From: an uncultured Dehalococcoidia bacterium
GTDB taxonomy: Bacteria; Chloroflexota; Dehalococcoidia; Lucifugimonadales; G958296245
NCBI GenBank assembly: GCA_958296245.1
Contig: OY282458.1
Coordinates: 434,001 to 498,000 of the forward strand
Reading direction: 5' to 3'
Length of the DNA stretch: 64,000 bases
Both the position numbers and the translations under genes were made by a program. This document shows, piece by piece, positions 1-8,037 of this stretch. Under the pieces are notes generated by a model, which worked only from the letters and a program-made list of their open reading frames with translations, made no database searches and was not told the origin of the DNA. Position 1 is the first letter of the stretch. The number at the start of each line of letters is the position of its first letter.

Positions 1-1
1 C

Positions 2-529
2 CTCATGCACATGCACATCCACTCGCTGGACATGGTCTCGTACCTCATCGGCGACCCTGGCGTAGCTTCCGTTAGAGGCGAGCTGATGCCCAGGAGCACG
101 AGGGTGGAGGGGAACAGGCTTGAGAAAGACCCGCGCGCGACGTACCACGCCAGGTTCGCCAACGGCGTCGAGGCCTGGGCCCTGCCCGCAGGCCCCAGGG
201 ATTTCGAGGTGATCGGCGACGAGGGCATGGTGCGGGCGATGAAGTCCGCCGAAACCCTCTCCCGGTGGGAGATTCGCCCCGGCACGGCGTCGAGCGCCGA
301 ATGGTTCCAGATCGACGCCCCCAAGGCGGTCGACGAGAACCTCACGACGCAGACCTGCCTCGAGGACCTGGTCGAGGCATACGAGACCGGCCGCCCCACG
401 CGCGGCAACGTCGACGTCACCCACAACATCACCGAGGCGTGCCTGGCGGTCGCCGAGAGCCACCGCAGAGGCGGCGAATGGGTCGACCTGCCCATGAGCA
501 ACCGCGGCCTCTACGTCTTCCACGTATAG
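2..529 (+). CDS. Gfo/Idh/MocA-family oxidoreductase, C-terminal part (cut by window start)
   Basis: The frame is open from the first bases of the window, so the gene begins upstream and only about 175 codons remain. The N-terminal NAD(P)-binding Rossmann domain is not in view. What is seen is a typical C-terminal alpha/beta domain of the Gfo/Idh/MocA family. An early 'HSLDMVSYLIG' helix is followed by beta strands around 'RATYHARFANGVEAWALPAG'. The end, 'RGNVDVTHNITEACLAVAESH' and a GGEWVDLP tail, fits the usual last helix and strand. Family members oxidise or reduce sugars, inositols or related alcohols with NAD(P). The substrate cannot be inferred from this fragment. The stop at 527-529 lies 17 bp before the next start, so the two genes may share a transcript. 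Confidence 0.7.
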   Translation, partial: LMHMHIHSLDMVSYLIGDPGVASVRGELMPRSTRVEGNRLEKDPRATYHARFANGVEAWALPAGPRDFEVIGDEGMVRAMKSAETLSRWEIRPGTASSAEWFQIDAPKAVDENLTTQTCLEDLVEAYETGRPTRGNVDVTHNITEACLAVAESHRRGGEWVDLPMSNRGLYVFHV

Positions 530-546
530 CGGCTGATGCGGAAGAC

Positions 547-3123
547 ATGATCCCCATCAGGCTAACCCTCAGGAACTTCATCTGCTACGGGGAAGATGCC
601 CCCACCCTGGACCTCGAGTCCGTACACGTCGCGTGCCTGTCGGGGCAGAACGGCCACGGCAAGTCCGCGCTCCTGGACGCCATAACGTGGGCCGTCTGGG
701 GCAGGGCGCGCGCGCGCACCCAGGAGCTGGTCCACCAGGGCAAGGGCGCGATGAGCGTGGAACTGGAGTTTGACGCCCGAGGCCAACGCTATCGCATCGT
801 ACGGCGCCACTCCAGGCCCGCCGCCGGGCGGCAGGGCCCGGGCACGACGCTGCTCGACCTTCAGGCCTCCTCCGGCAATGGCTTCCGAGCCATAACCGGA
901 GGCACCGTACGCGAGACCGAGGCCCTCATTCGAGGCGTCGTCCACATGGACTACGACACCTTCGTCAACACCGCCTTCCTCCTTCAGGGGCGCGCCGATA
1001 TGTTCACCAGGAGCAAACCCTCAGAGCGGAAGGAGTGCCTGGCGGAGGTGCTCGACCTTTCGTACTACGAGGACCTGGAGGAACGCGCCAAGGCCCAAGG
1101 CAATCTGATACAGGACTCGCTCAAGGATGCCGACGCGGAGATTGCTCAGCTGAGGCGCGGCTTGGAAGCTAGGAGCGAGCATGAAGCCGCGCTGGAGGAC
1201 GCCAGGGCGTCCATAGAGCGCCTTGCCCCGGCTGTCGAGGCCGCCCGGATCCGTCGCGACGCGCAGAGAAGCAAGGTAGATCTCCTGCGGAAAATGGGCC
1301 AGGAGCGCGACGGCCTGCAGGCAAGGATAGCCGCGGGCCGGTCCGAGATGGACGTGTTGGACCGTCAGAAGCGGAACCACGAGAGGCGCGCCGCCGATTA
1401 CCAGGCCCTGATGGAGCGCCGCGCGGAGATCAGGGAGGGCTTCGACGGCCTGGAGCAGGCCCGGAAGAAGTCGGACCGGCTCGCCGACGCTTACGGGCGC
1501 CTGATGAACCTACAGAATCAGATGGCGCCGCTCGACCGGGAGGTCGCCGTGCAGCGTGAGCGGCTGTCCAGTCTCCTGTCCCAACTCGACGGCAATATCG
1601 AGGGCCTGGAGTCTAAGGCTGCGTTGATGGCCCAGATAGATCAGCAGCGCGTCGTCCTTGCGGAGGAAGAAGAGACCCTCGAAGCCGCAAGGAAGGCCCT
1701 TGCTAAGAAGACAGGCGACGCCCTTGATCTGCTGGCTCGGCTCGGTTCTCTCGAGGACGCTAATACCGCCCTGAAGCAGAAGATGGAGGAGACCCGCCAG
1801 AAGTTCGACATCCTCCAGCAGGAGGACGCCGAGTGCCCCGTATGCCGGCAACCCCTGGGGCCCGGGGACAGGGGCCACGTACGCGCTGAGTACGAGAGGC
1901 AGGGGAAGGAGGCCGGACGGCGCTACAGGGACAACGCCTCCGAGCAAGACCGCCTGAGGGAGACCCACTCCAGGCTGGCGGCTGAGGTTTCCAGGCTGGA
2001 TGCGAGCTTGAGTAAGCAGGAACGGGACGTGAGCCAGAACCAGGCTGTGCTTGAGCGCGACCGCCGCGACTCCGTTACGGCGCAGCAGCAGCTCGATCCG
2101 GCGCGGGCCGAGAGGAAAGAGGTGCAAGCCAGACTCGACGGCGAGGCGTTCGCCGAGGCGGAGCGGACCAAGCTATCCGAACTCGACGCCCGGATCGCCG
2201 AGCTGGAATACGACCCCGACGCGCACGATGCCGCGCGGCGGCGAGTAAGGGAGCTTGGCCCGTACGAGGATGCCGACCGCAGGCTGCGGGAGGCGGAGGA
2301 GCGCCTGCCGCAGGTGCAGCAAGACCTCAACGGAGTCGCCGACATTCTGGAGCGGCGCCGGGCCGATGCCGCCGCCGACGAGGAGCGCATCGCCCATCTG
2401 AGCCGAAGCATAGTATCGCTGCCCTCGATGGAAGCAGATCTCCGCGCAATGGAGAAGGCTCTCACGGCAGAGGAGAAGGCGCTCCAAGAGGCGCGCGTCC
2501 GGCAGGGTGTCTCGATAGAGGAACTGGCAAGGCTGGACCGCATGGAGGCCGACGCAAAGGAGCGGGAGAAGAAGCGCGCGGCGCTCGTCGACCAGAAGGG
2601 AATCTACGACGAACTCGCCGTGGCGTTCGGCAAGAACGGGGTACAGGCGCTGATCATCGAGGCGGCTATCCCGCAGCTCGAAAACGACGCGAACCAGTTG
2701 CTATCGCGCCTGACCGATAACCGGATGGCGCTCAGGCTCCAGCTTCAGCAGGGCAGGCGCGAGCGCCGGCTGGGGCTGCCCTCCGAGGAGCTCGACATTC
2801 GCGTAGGCGACGAAATGGGCACCCGAAGCTACGAGACCTTCAGCGGCGGCGAGGCTTTCCGCATCGACTTCTCACTGCGGATCGCCCTTTCCAAGCTGCT
2901 GGCCAGCCGCTCCGGCGCGCCCCTGCCGATCCTGTTCATCGACGAGGGGTTCGGCTCCCAGGACTCCACGGGACAGGAGCGCCTCAAGGAGGCCATCCAG
3001 TCCATCCAGGACGACTTCCGCAAGATCATCGTCATCACCCACGTCGACGAGATCAAGGAGTCGTTCCCCACCCGCGTCGAGGTCACCAAGACCCCCACGG
3101 GCTCGACCTTTGCCCTAGCTTAG
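547..3123 (+). CDS. sbcC: SbcC/Rad50-like DNA repair ATPase
   Basis: About 858 residues. The frame is open from 265, but the protein similarity begins at the ATG at 547 (MIPIRLTLRNFICYGE), the usual SbcC/Rad50 opening. Walker A is GQNGHGKS at residues 33-40. Two long arms rich in Glu, Arg, Ala and Leu are predicted coiled coils. They flank a zinc hook, CPVC at 430-433. The ABC signature FSGGEA starts at 765 and Walker B ends in D799-E800 (ILFIDEG). The family works with the SbcD/Mre11 nuclease in opening and trimming DNA ends and hairpins. No SbcD gene is adjacent: the upstream neighbour is an oxidoreductase and the downstream one an NAD(P)-binding protein. The protein is shorter than E. coli SbcC (about 1050 aa) but near the size of Rad50-like short forms. 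Family assignment is secure; the partner is unknown. Confidence 0.9.
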   Translation: MIPIRLTLRNFICYGEDAPTLDLESVHVACLSGQNGHGKSALLDAITWAVWGRARARTQELVHQGKGAMSVELEFDARGQRYRIVRRHSRPAAGRQGPGTTLLDLQASSGNGFRAITGGTVRETEALIRGVVHMDYDTFVNTAFLLQGRADMFTRSKPSERKECLAEVLDLSYYEDLEERAKAQGNLIQDSLKDADAEIAQLRRGLEARSEHEAALEDARASIERLAPAVEAARIRRDAQRSKVDLLRKMGQERDGLQARIAAGRSEMDVLDRQKRNHERRAADYQALMERRAEIREGFDGLEQARKKSDRLADAYGRLMNLQNQMAPLDREVAVQRERLSSLLSQLDGNIEGLESKAALMAQIDQQRVVLAEEEETLEAARKALAKKTGDALDLLARLGSLEDANTALKQKMEETRQKFDILQQEDAECPVCRQPLGPGDRGHVRAEYERQGKEAGRRYRDNASEQDRLRETHSRLAAEVSRLDASLSKQERDVSQNQAVLERDRRDSVTAQQQLDPARAERKEVQARLDGEAFAEAERTKLSELDARIAELEYDPDAHDAARRRVRELGPYEDADRRLREAEERLPQVQQDLNGVADILERRRADAAADEERIAHLSRSIVSLPSMEADLRAMEKALTAEEKALQEARVRQGVSIEELARLDRMEADAKEREKKRAALVDQKGIYDELAVAFGKNGVQALIIEAAIPQLENDANQLLSRLTDNRMALRLQLQQGRRERRLGLPSEELDIRVGDEMGTRSYETFSGGEAFRIDFSLRIALSKLLASRSGAPLPILFIDEGFGSQDSTGQERLKEAIQSIQDDFRKIIVITHVDEIKESFPTRVEVTKTPTGSTFALA

Positions 3124-3146
3124 CCCTGCCCAGGAGCTCGAATACG

Positions 3147-4073
3147 ATGCACGATCTCGCCTCAGCCGTCGTTACCGGCGCCTTCAGCTACACCGGCAAA
3201 TACATCGCGCAACGCCTGCTCGACCGGGGCGTCACGGTGAAGACCCTGACGGCCCGCCCGGTCAGTCAGGACCCCTTTGGAGGCCGCGTAGAGGCGGCGC
3301 CGCTGGACTTCTCGGACCTGGACGCGTTGCGCAGATCGATGGAGGGCGCGGACGTCCTCTTCAACACCTACTGGGTGCGGTTCGGGCGCGGACGGACCAC
3401 CTTCGACCGAGCCGTGGCCAACTCGCAAGCCCTGTTCGAAGCCGCTGAGAAGGCGGGCGTCGGCAGGATAGTCCACGTCTCCATAACGAACGCATCGGCG
3501 AAGTCCGAGCTGCCCTACTTCAGAGGCAAGGGGCGCGTGGAGGACGCGCTTAAGGGCTGCGGCGTCCCGTACGCCATCGTCAGGCCCACGCTGGTCTTCG
3601 GCGTTGATGACGTGCTCCTCAACAACATGGCTTGGGCCCTGCGGCGCTTCCCCATCTTCCCAATCTTCGGAAGCGGAAACTACCCCGTCCGACCCGTCTT
3701 CGTCGAAGACCTCGCCGCCCTTGCGGTGGATGCCGCCCTCCAGTCCGAGAGCGCCGTCACGGACGCGGTGGGCCCCGAAACCTTTGAGTTCGAATCCCTG
3801 ATGCGCCTGTTGGCCGCGTCGATGGGAGTCCGCAGCGCCTTCGTCCACACCTCCCCGTCTCTGGGCCTGGGGTTGACCAAATTGATCGGCCTGTTGGTGC
3901 GCGACGTAGTACTCATCCGTGACGAGGTCGACGGCTTGATGGCGGGCCTGCTGACGTCCTGCGCCCCGCCGTCCGGCGCGACTAAGTTGAGCGCCTGGCT
4001 CCAAGACAACGCCGCCGGCCTCGGACGCAGCTACGTGCCCGAACTGAGACGCAACTACCGCCGTCCCGATTGA
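3147..4073 (+). CDS. NAD(P)-binding protein, atypical SDR / NmrA-like (NDUFA9-like)
   Basis: 308 residues, starting 23 bp after the SbcC-like gene. The N-terminus 'AVVTGAFSYTGKYIAQRLL' is a Rossmann dinucleotide-binding turn of the TGxxGxxG type, with Ser/Tyr in the middle. Later motifs fit the atypical short-chain dehydrogenase group: 'GADVLFNTYW', 'AGVGRIVHVSITNAS' and 'VPYAIVRPTLVFG'. The canonical YxxxK pair of active SDRs is not obvious: a tyrosine occurs at 'SELPYFRGKGRVED', with a YxxxK spacing (Y-F-R-G-K). Relatives include the NmrA regulators and the complex I accessory subunit NDUFA9. These bind NAD(P)H and may act as reductases, redox sensors or quinone-related factors. The substrate is unknown. 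Co-transcription with the upstream ATPase gene is likely from the spacing. Confidence 0.7.
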   Translation: MHDLASAVVTGAFSYTGKYIAQRLLDRGVTVKTLTARPVSQDPFGGRVEAAPLDFSDLDALRRSMEGADVLFNTYWVRFGRGRTTFDRAVANSQALFEAAEKAGVGRIVHVSITNASAKSELPYFRGKGRVEDALKGCGVPYAIVRPTLVFGVDDVLLNNMAWALRRFPIFPIFGSGNYPVRPVFVEDLAALAVDAALQSESAVTDAVGPETFEFESLMRLLAASMGVRSAFVHTSPSLGLGLTKLIGLLVRDVVLIRDEVDGLMAGLLTSCAPPSGATKLSAWLQDNAAGLGRSYVPELRRNYRRPD

Positions 4074-4094
4074 GACGCTGCCCCGGCGGAGTCT

Positions 4095-4147
4095 GAGGGT
4101 GTCGCTCAGATGCAATTCAGGAAGGATTTCTTCCGCAGCCTGCTAAG
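4095..4147. repeat. Dispersed intergenic repeat, family A/B, copy 1
   Basis: Positions 4095-4117 (GAGGGTGTCGCTCAGATG + CAATT) match 10843-10865 with 3 differences in 23. Positions 4129-4147 (TTCCGCAGCCTGCTAAGG) match 10915-10931 and 50988-51001 in part. The block sits in the 271-bp gap between the NAD(P)-binding gene and carA. The GAGGGTGT start resembles the putative IS5-type terminal sequence at 9115, so these may be decayed IS or MITE ends. That origin is inference. Confidence 0.5.
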
Positions 4148-4180
4148 GCCCTGTTAGCGGGCGGCCCATTTCTGGACGGT

Positions 4181-4260
4181 CGGGCGTGTGGGGATCAAAG
4201 ACGTCTGCTTTATTGGGGCTACGCCGGCCGAAGAGGACCTCACCAAGTCTGAACGGTTAC
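4181..4260. repeat. Dispersed intergenic repeat, family C/D, copy 1
   Basis: Positions 4181-4223 are nearly identical over 43 bp to 36891-36933 (core GGGGATCAAAGACGTCTGCT). The stretch 4202-4260 also aligns with 12943-12999, sharing CGTCTGCT at one end and TCTGAACRGTTAC at the other. Read on the minus strand the element begins GTAACCGTTCAGAC. Termini starting GTAA are known for IS66-type elements, so a mobile-element relic is possible but untested. Confidence 0.55.
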
Positions 4261-4276
4261 CTAAAGGAAGCGAATG

Positions 4277-4306
4277 TTGACCGGGCCGAGGTATCGTAAC
4301 TATCAT
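4277..4306 (+). promoter_or_regulatory. Sigma70-type promoter for carA
   Basis: TTGACC (4277-4282) and TATCAT (4301-4306) are separated by 18 bp and lie just upstream of carA. A start of transcription near 4313 would give a leader of about 30 nt before the ATG at 4345. No pyrimidine attenuator hairpin is visible in that short leader. Confidence 0.65.
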
Positions 4307-4344
4307 GACCGTTGGCCCGCTCACCGGGCGAGTGACGTACCATC

Positions 4345-5457
4345 ATGCACAACGAAACTGAACCCGCATACCTCGTCCTAGAGGACGGCGCCGTGTACGA
4401 GGGGGAACCCTTCGGGGCGAGGGCGTCCGCCTACGGCGAGGTCGTGTTCAACACGTCGATGACGGGGTATCAGGAGATGCTGACCGACCCGTCGTACGCC
4501 GGTCAGATCGTCGTTCCCACGTATCCCCTGATCGGCAACTATGGGATCAACGAAAGGGACTCCGAGTCGTGCAAGATACAGGTCGCGGGGTTCGTGGTGC
4601 GCGAGCACTGCCGCCGCCCGAGCCACGCTATGAGCACGTCCACGCTGGAAGAGTTCATGCAGTCCCAGGGGGTGGTCGGCCTGAGCGGCGCCGACACCCG
4701 CGCCATCACGCGCCGGCTGCGGAGCCAGGGCGTGATGATGGGGGCCATCGCCGTCGGCGAGGCGCCCGAAGAGGCGCTGAAGAGGCTCAAGCAGATGCCG
4801 GCCTATGGCGCCGTCGACTACGTCTCCAGGGTCACGACGCGCAGCCCATACGAATGGACGACGGGGGGCGGCGCCGAGGAGTCAGCCCGGCGGTACCGCG
4901 TCGTCGTGGACGACCTCGGCCTCAAGTACAACATCCTGCGCGCGCTGCGGGCGCGGGGATGCGAGGTGACCGCGGTCCCGGCCGGCACGTCCGCCGAGGA
5001 CGTCCTGTCCATGCGCCCGGACGGGGTGGTGATGTCCCCGGGTCCCGGAGACCCGGACCTGCTCGACTACGCAGTCGAGACCGCGCGGGGCCTGATCGGC
5101 AGGGTCCCCATCCTGGGCATATGCTTGGGCAATCAGGTGCTGGGCCGCGCGTTCGGCGCGGGGACCTACAAGCTAAAGTTCGGCCATCGCGGCGGCAACC
5201 ACCCCGTCCAAGACCTCGCAACCGGCCTGGTGCATATCACGTCGCAGAACCACGGCTACGCGGTGGACCCCGATACGCTGCAAGCGGACGTGGAGGTCAG
5301 CCACGTCAACCTGAACGACCACACCGTGGAGGGGTTGCGCCACAAGTCCCTGCCGGTCATGAGCATCCAGTACCACTCTGAGGCCTCTCCCGGCCCCCTG
5401 GACAACGAGTACATCTTCGACCGGTTCATCGAGATGGTGGAGGGATACAAGGCATGA
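4345..5457 (+). CDS. carA: Carbamoyl-phosphate synthase small subunit
   Basis: 370 residues, full length for CarA. The protein hydrolyses glutamine and passes ammonia to CarB for carbamoyl phosphate, feeding pyrimidine and arginine synthesis. The N-terminal CPSase domain includes 'GEVVFNTSMTGYQEMLTDPSY', the canonical opening. The class I glutamine amidotransferase half starts near 'VVVDDLGLKYNILRAL'. The nucleophile is C260 in GICLGNQ, and the His/Glu pair is H344/E346 in QYHSEASPGP. Most homologues have HPE where this has HSE, a mild variation next to the catalytic His. The start ATG has no clear Shine-Dalgarno. carB is not in the window: the downstream gene is on the other strand, so the two subunits are encoded apart here. 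Confidence 0.95.
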   Translation: MHNETEPAYLVLEDGAVYEGEPFGARASAYGEVVFNTSMTGYQEMLTDPSYAGQIVVPTYPLIGNYGINERDSESCKIQVAGFVVREHCRRPSHAMSTSTLEEFMQSQGVVGLSGADTRAITRRLRSQGVMMGAIAVGEAPEEALKRLKQMPAYGAVDYVSRVTTRSPYEWTTGGGAEESARRYRVVVDDLGLKYNILRALRARGCEVTAVPAGTSAEDVLSMRPDGVVMSPGPGDPDLLDYAVETARGLIGRVPILGICLGNQVLGRAFGAGTYKLKFGHRGGNHPVQDLATGLVHITSQNHGYAVDPDTLQADVEVSHVNLNDHTVEGLRHKSLPVMSIQYHSEASPGPLDNEYIFDRFIEMVEGYKA

Positions 5458-5511
5458 CGGCAACGGGAACCTGTCCCAGCGTTGACCTGAGACGCGCGTC
5501 GTCGAGGCCGG

Positions 5512-6903
5512 TCACCTGCGCACCCACCTGTAGACGCACTTCCTGATCTCCCGCCTGCCGAAGCGGCGCATCTGCTGGCTCGAGTTGCCCTTGCCGCGGG
5601 GCAGCATCCAGATGGCCTCGCACACGAAGCCCGACTGCTCAGCGAAGTCGGACAGTATCAGGTCTACCGGCGCCTCCTCGCCGTGATACTGGACATTGTC
5701 GTTCACCATGATCACGGTTCCGCCGGGGCGGGTTACACGGCCCAACTCGGCGACGACTATCGCCATCTCAAGGAAGTACCCTTCGAGCAACCTGATCACG
5801 TGCCTGTTTCCCAGCTCGCCGGCGTGCTCTCTGAGAATCGCGAGCACTTCGTGGAGGGCTTCCTGTCCCTGGTACATACGGACCGCCTTGGCCGGCAGGC
5901 CCGGGTTCTCGCCATATACCTGCCGCAGCCACGCCAGCTTGGTCTTGTTCTCCACGGTGGCGGACAACATCTGCTGTCTGAGGTCGGCGAATCCGTCCTG
6001 ATCGAAGCCCAGCCAGGCGAGTTCCAATGCGTAGGTACGGGTGTAGTCGTACCTGTTCGCGTAGGGCGGCGACGTGATCACCATGTCGAACCGCGCGTCC
6101 GGCAGCTCTCGCATCAATTCCAGACACGAGCCGGTCATGAACTCGGGATATGCGCCTCCGTATTCCCGTTTGAGTACGTCGACGTCCTGCACCATCTCTA
6201 ACAGCCGTGCCCCGAGAGCGTGCTGGAACGACAAGATGGGCCCCTTGTCCACTCTCGCCCTGAGCGCTCGACCGGACCGATGGTCCCACCGCAGGTACTG
6301 ACCGTCCTTTCGCGTATAGCTCACGTCTTCCAGGATAGTCATACACGCCAGGGTTAGCAGGGTCCGGATGGCATGGTCTTCGATGTCGGATATGAACTGC
6401 CTCGCCTTGGCTATCGCGGCCTCCGTAGGCCCCGGGAAAGCTGCTTCCGTGATGCTGACGTGGGGGAATGCGAATTCCGACGGCGCCGGCTCATCCGACT
6501 CGACCCTGGCGATCAATCCGCTGCCCGCCGCCTCGAGCGCGTCCCTCGATACTCCATTGGCGGCTTGGGCAATCCCGTTGCCCGCCAGTACGCCGACGGG
6601 CATGATCTCGATTCCCGTTGCCGACCTCCCCCTCCCGGCGGCGACCAGGGGCGTGGTGCCGATGCCGGCGAACGGGTCGAGGACGGCTTCCGGCTCGTGT
6701 TCGTCGATGAGGCGTTCGACGAGCGCGCGAGAGAAGCCCTCTTTGTACTTCATCCAACGCAGGCCGGGCACCCCCCGGTTCCCCTGGTAGGACACGGCCT
6801 TGCGGGTGAGCTCCGGGTTGACGTACAGACGGCTGCCGAACCGTTCGTGCAGGGCCTGCCGCCCCTGGACACTGCCTCCGTTGGGAGACGTTACCGGCTC
6901 CAT
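5512..6903 (-). CDS. Orphan site-specific DNA methyltransferase (SPPY-type, N4/N6 amino-MTase)
   Basis: 463 residues. The AdoMet-binding motif I is DPFAGIGTT at residues 76-84. The catalytic motif IV is TSPPY at 277-281, followed by ANRYDYTR. S/TSPPY is the form usual for N4-cytosine enzymes, while DPPY dominates N6-adenine ones, so N4-cytosine is favoured. Motif I precedes IV by about 200 residues, which fits an alpha-like order with a target-recognition region between them. A later 'ELGRVTRPGGTVIMVNDN' fits motif V-VI strands. No restriction endonuclease, specificity subunit or mismatch nuclease lies next to it: carA and an alcohol dehydrogenase are the neighbours. It may be a solitary regulatory methylase or the remains of a restriction-modification system. 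The specificity cannot be read. Confidence 0.8.
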   Translation of the reverse strand: MEPVTSPNGGSVQGRQALHERFGSRLYVNPELTRKAVSYQGNRGVPGLRWMKYKEGFSRALVERLIDEHEPEAVLDPFAGIGTTPLVAAGRGRSATGIEIMPVGVLAGNGIAQAANGVSRDALEAAGSGLIARVESDEPAPSEFAFPHVSITEAAFPGPTEAAIAKARQFISDIEDHAIRTLLTLACMTILEDVSYTRKDGQYLRWDHRSGRALRARVDKGPILSFQHALGARLLEMVQDVDVLKREYGGAYPEFMTGSCLELMRELPDARFDMVITSPPYANRYDYTRTYALELAWLGFDQDGFADLRQQMLSATVENKTKLAWLRQVYGENPGLPAKAVRMYQGQEALHEVLAILREHAGELGNRHVIRLLEGYFLEMAIVVAELGRVTRPGGTVIMVNDNVQYHGEEAPVDLILSDFAEQSGFVCEAIWMLPRGKGNSSQQMRRFGRREIRKCVYRWVRR

Positions 6904-6996
6904 CTACTCAACCCCCGTCGACGGCTGCCGGGAGCCGGTATAGCGTAAATGTTCTCGGGCTTCGGGTGGAGTGCAGCAACCTGCCGGGGCGCGTTC

Positions 6997-8037
6997 TCAT
7001 GGGACCGTGAGGACCAGCTTGCCGAATACCCGACGGCTCTCGAGCGCCTCGTGGGCGCTGGCAGCCTCCTCGAGGCTGAACGTCCTGTCTATTACGCTGC
7101 GTATCGTACCCCGCGAGGCCATCTCCACGATCTGCCTGAGGTCGTCCTTCCTGCCCATGAAGACGCCGAAGACCGTCTGGTTCTTCAAGAATAGCTGCCC
7201 CATCTGCAGTTCGGCCTTATACCCCGACGTGACCCCGCAGATGCCGTAGCGCCCGCCGGGGGCCAGCGACGCGAACGCGTCCGCCCACGGGTCCGCCCCG
7301 ACGTGGTCCACCACCACGTCTACGCCTATGCCGTCGGTCAGCTCCCGCAACCGTTGCCGCACGTCCTCCGACGTGTACCGGATGACGTGATCCGCACCTA
7401 GGGCCGCCGCCATCTCCGCCTTCTCGTCCGTGCTGGTCGTGGCTATCACCGTCGCCCCTACGACGCGCTTGGCCACCTGGATAGCCGCCGTTCCGACGCC
7501 GCTGGACGCCGACAGCACGAGCGCCGTCTCCCACGCCCTCAACCGGGCGCGCCGCATGAACATGCTCCACACGGGCATGAAGACGGTTGGAAGCGCCGCC
7601 GCCTGCTCATAGGACAGCGTGTCGGGTATGGGCATTACGTTGGCCGCGGGCACGGAGACCAGCTCCGCGTAGCCGCCCGGCGTGGTCCTGCCCAGCATGT
7701 CGGGAGACACGCAAAGCTCGTCCTCGGCTGCCAGGCAGTGGCGGCACTGCCCGCAGGTGATCTTGGGGTTCACGACGACGCGGTCGCCGGGCGCGACGCG
7801 GCTCACTTCGGAGCCGACCTCCAGAACGTCGCCCGCCGCGTCGGATCCCAGCACGTGGGGCTCGGTCATGGCGAGCCGCGTGCCCCGTACGCCGAGGCGC
7901 ACGAAGACGTCGAGACGGTTGAGCGCGCAGCATCTGACCCTGACCAGCACGTCGTTGGGCCCGACGCGCGGGTCCGGCAGGTCGCCGTAGGTGAGCTCCT
8001 CCGCCCCCCCGTGCTGCGTTATGTAGGCGGCCTTCAT
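6997..8037 (-). CDS. Zinc-type medium-chain dehydrogenase/reductase, quinone-reductase-like
   Basis: 346 residues. The N-terminus 'MKAAYITQHGGAEELTYGD' and the nucleotide-binding stretch 'ALVLSASSGVGTAAIQVAK' place it in the MDR superfamily, NADPH-dependent. Four cysteines (C95, C98, C101, C109 in CGQCRHCLAAEDELC) form the structural zinc lobe of alcohol dehydrogenases. The catalytic-zinc residues are not conserved. The GHE motif reads VLGSDAAG, and the first-ligand region reads CCALNRLDVF rather than CGxCGTD. It therefore looks like a structural-zinc-only enzyme acting as a quinone/enone reductase. The start codon overlaps the stop of the upstream LLM-class gene by 4 bp (ATGA), so the two are translationally coupled and may act on one substrate. 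Confidence 0.85.
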   Translation of the reverse strand: MKAAYITQHGGAEELTYGDLPDPRVGPNDVLVRVRCCALNRLDVFVRLGVRGTRLAMTEPHVLGSDAAGDVLEVGSEVSRVAPGDRVVVNPKITCGQCRHCLAAEDELCVSPDMLGRTTPGGYAELVSVPAANVMPIPDTLSYEQAAALPTVFMPVWSMFMRRARLRAWETALVLSASSGVGTAAIQVAKRVVGATVIATTSTDEKAEMAAALGADHVIRYTSEDVRQRLRELTDGIGVDVVVDHVGADPWADAFASLAPGGRYGICGVTSGYKAELQMGQLFLKNQTVFGVFMGRKDDLRQIVEMASRGTIRSVIDRTFSLEEAASAHEALESRRVFGKLVLTVP

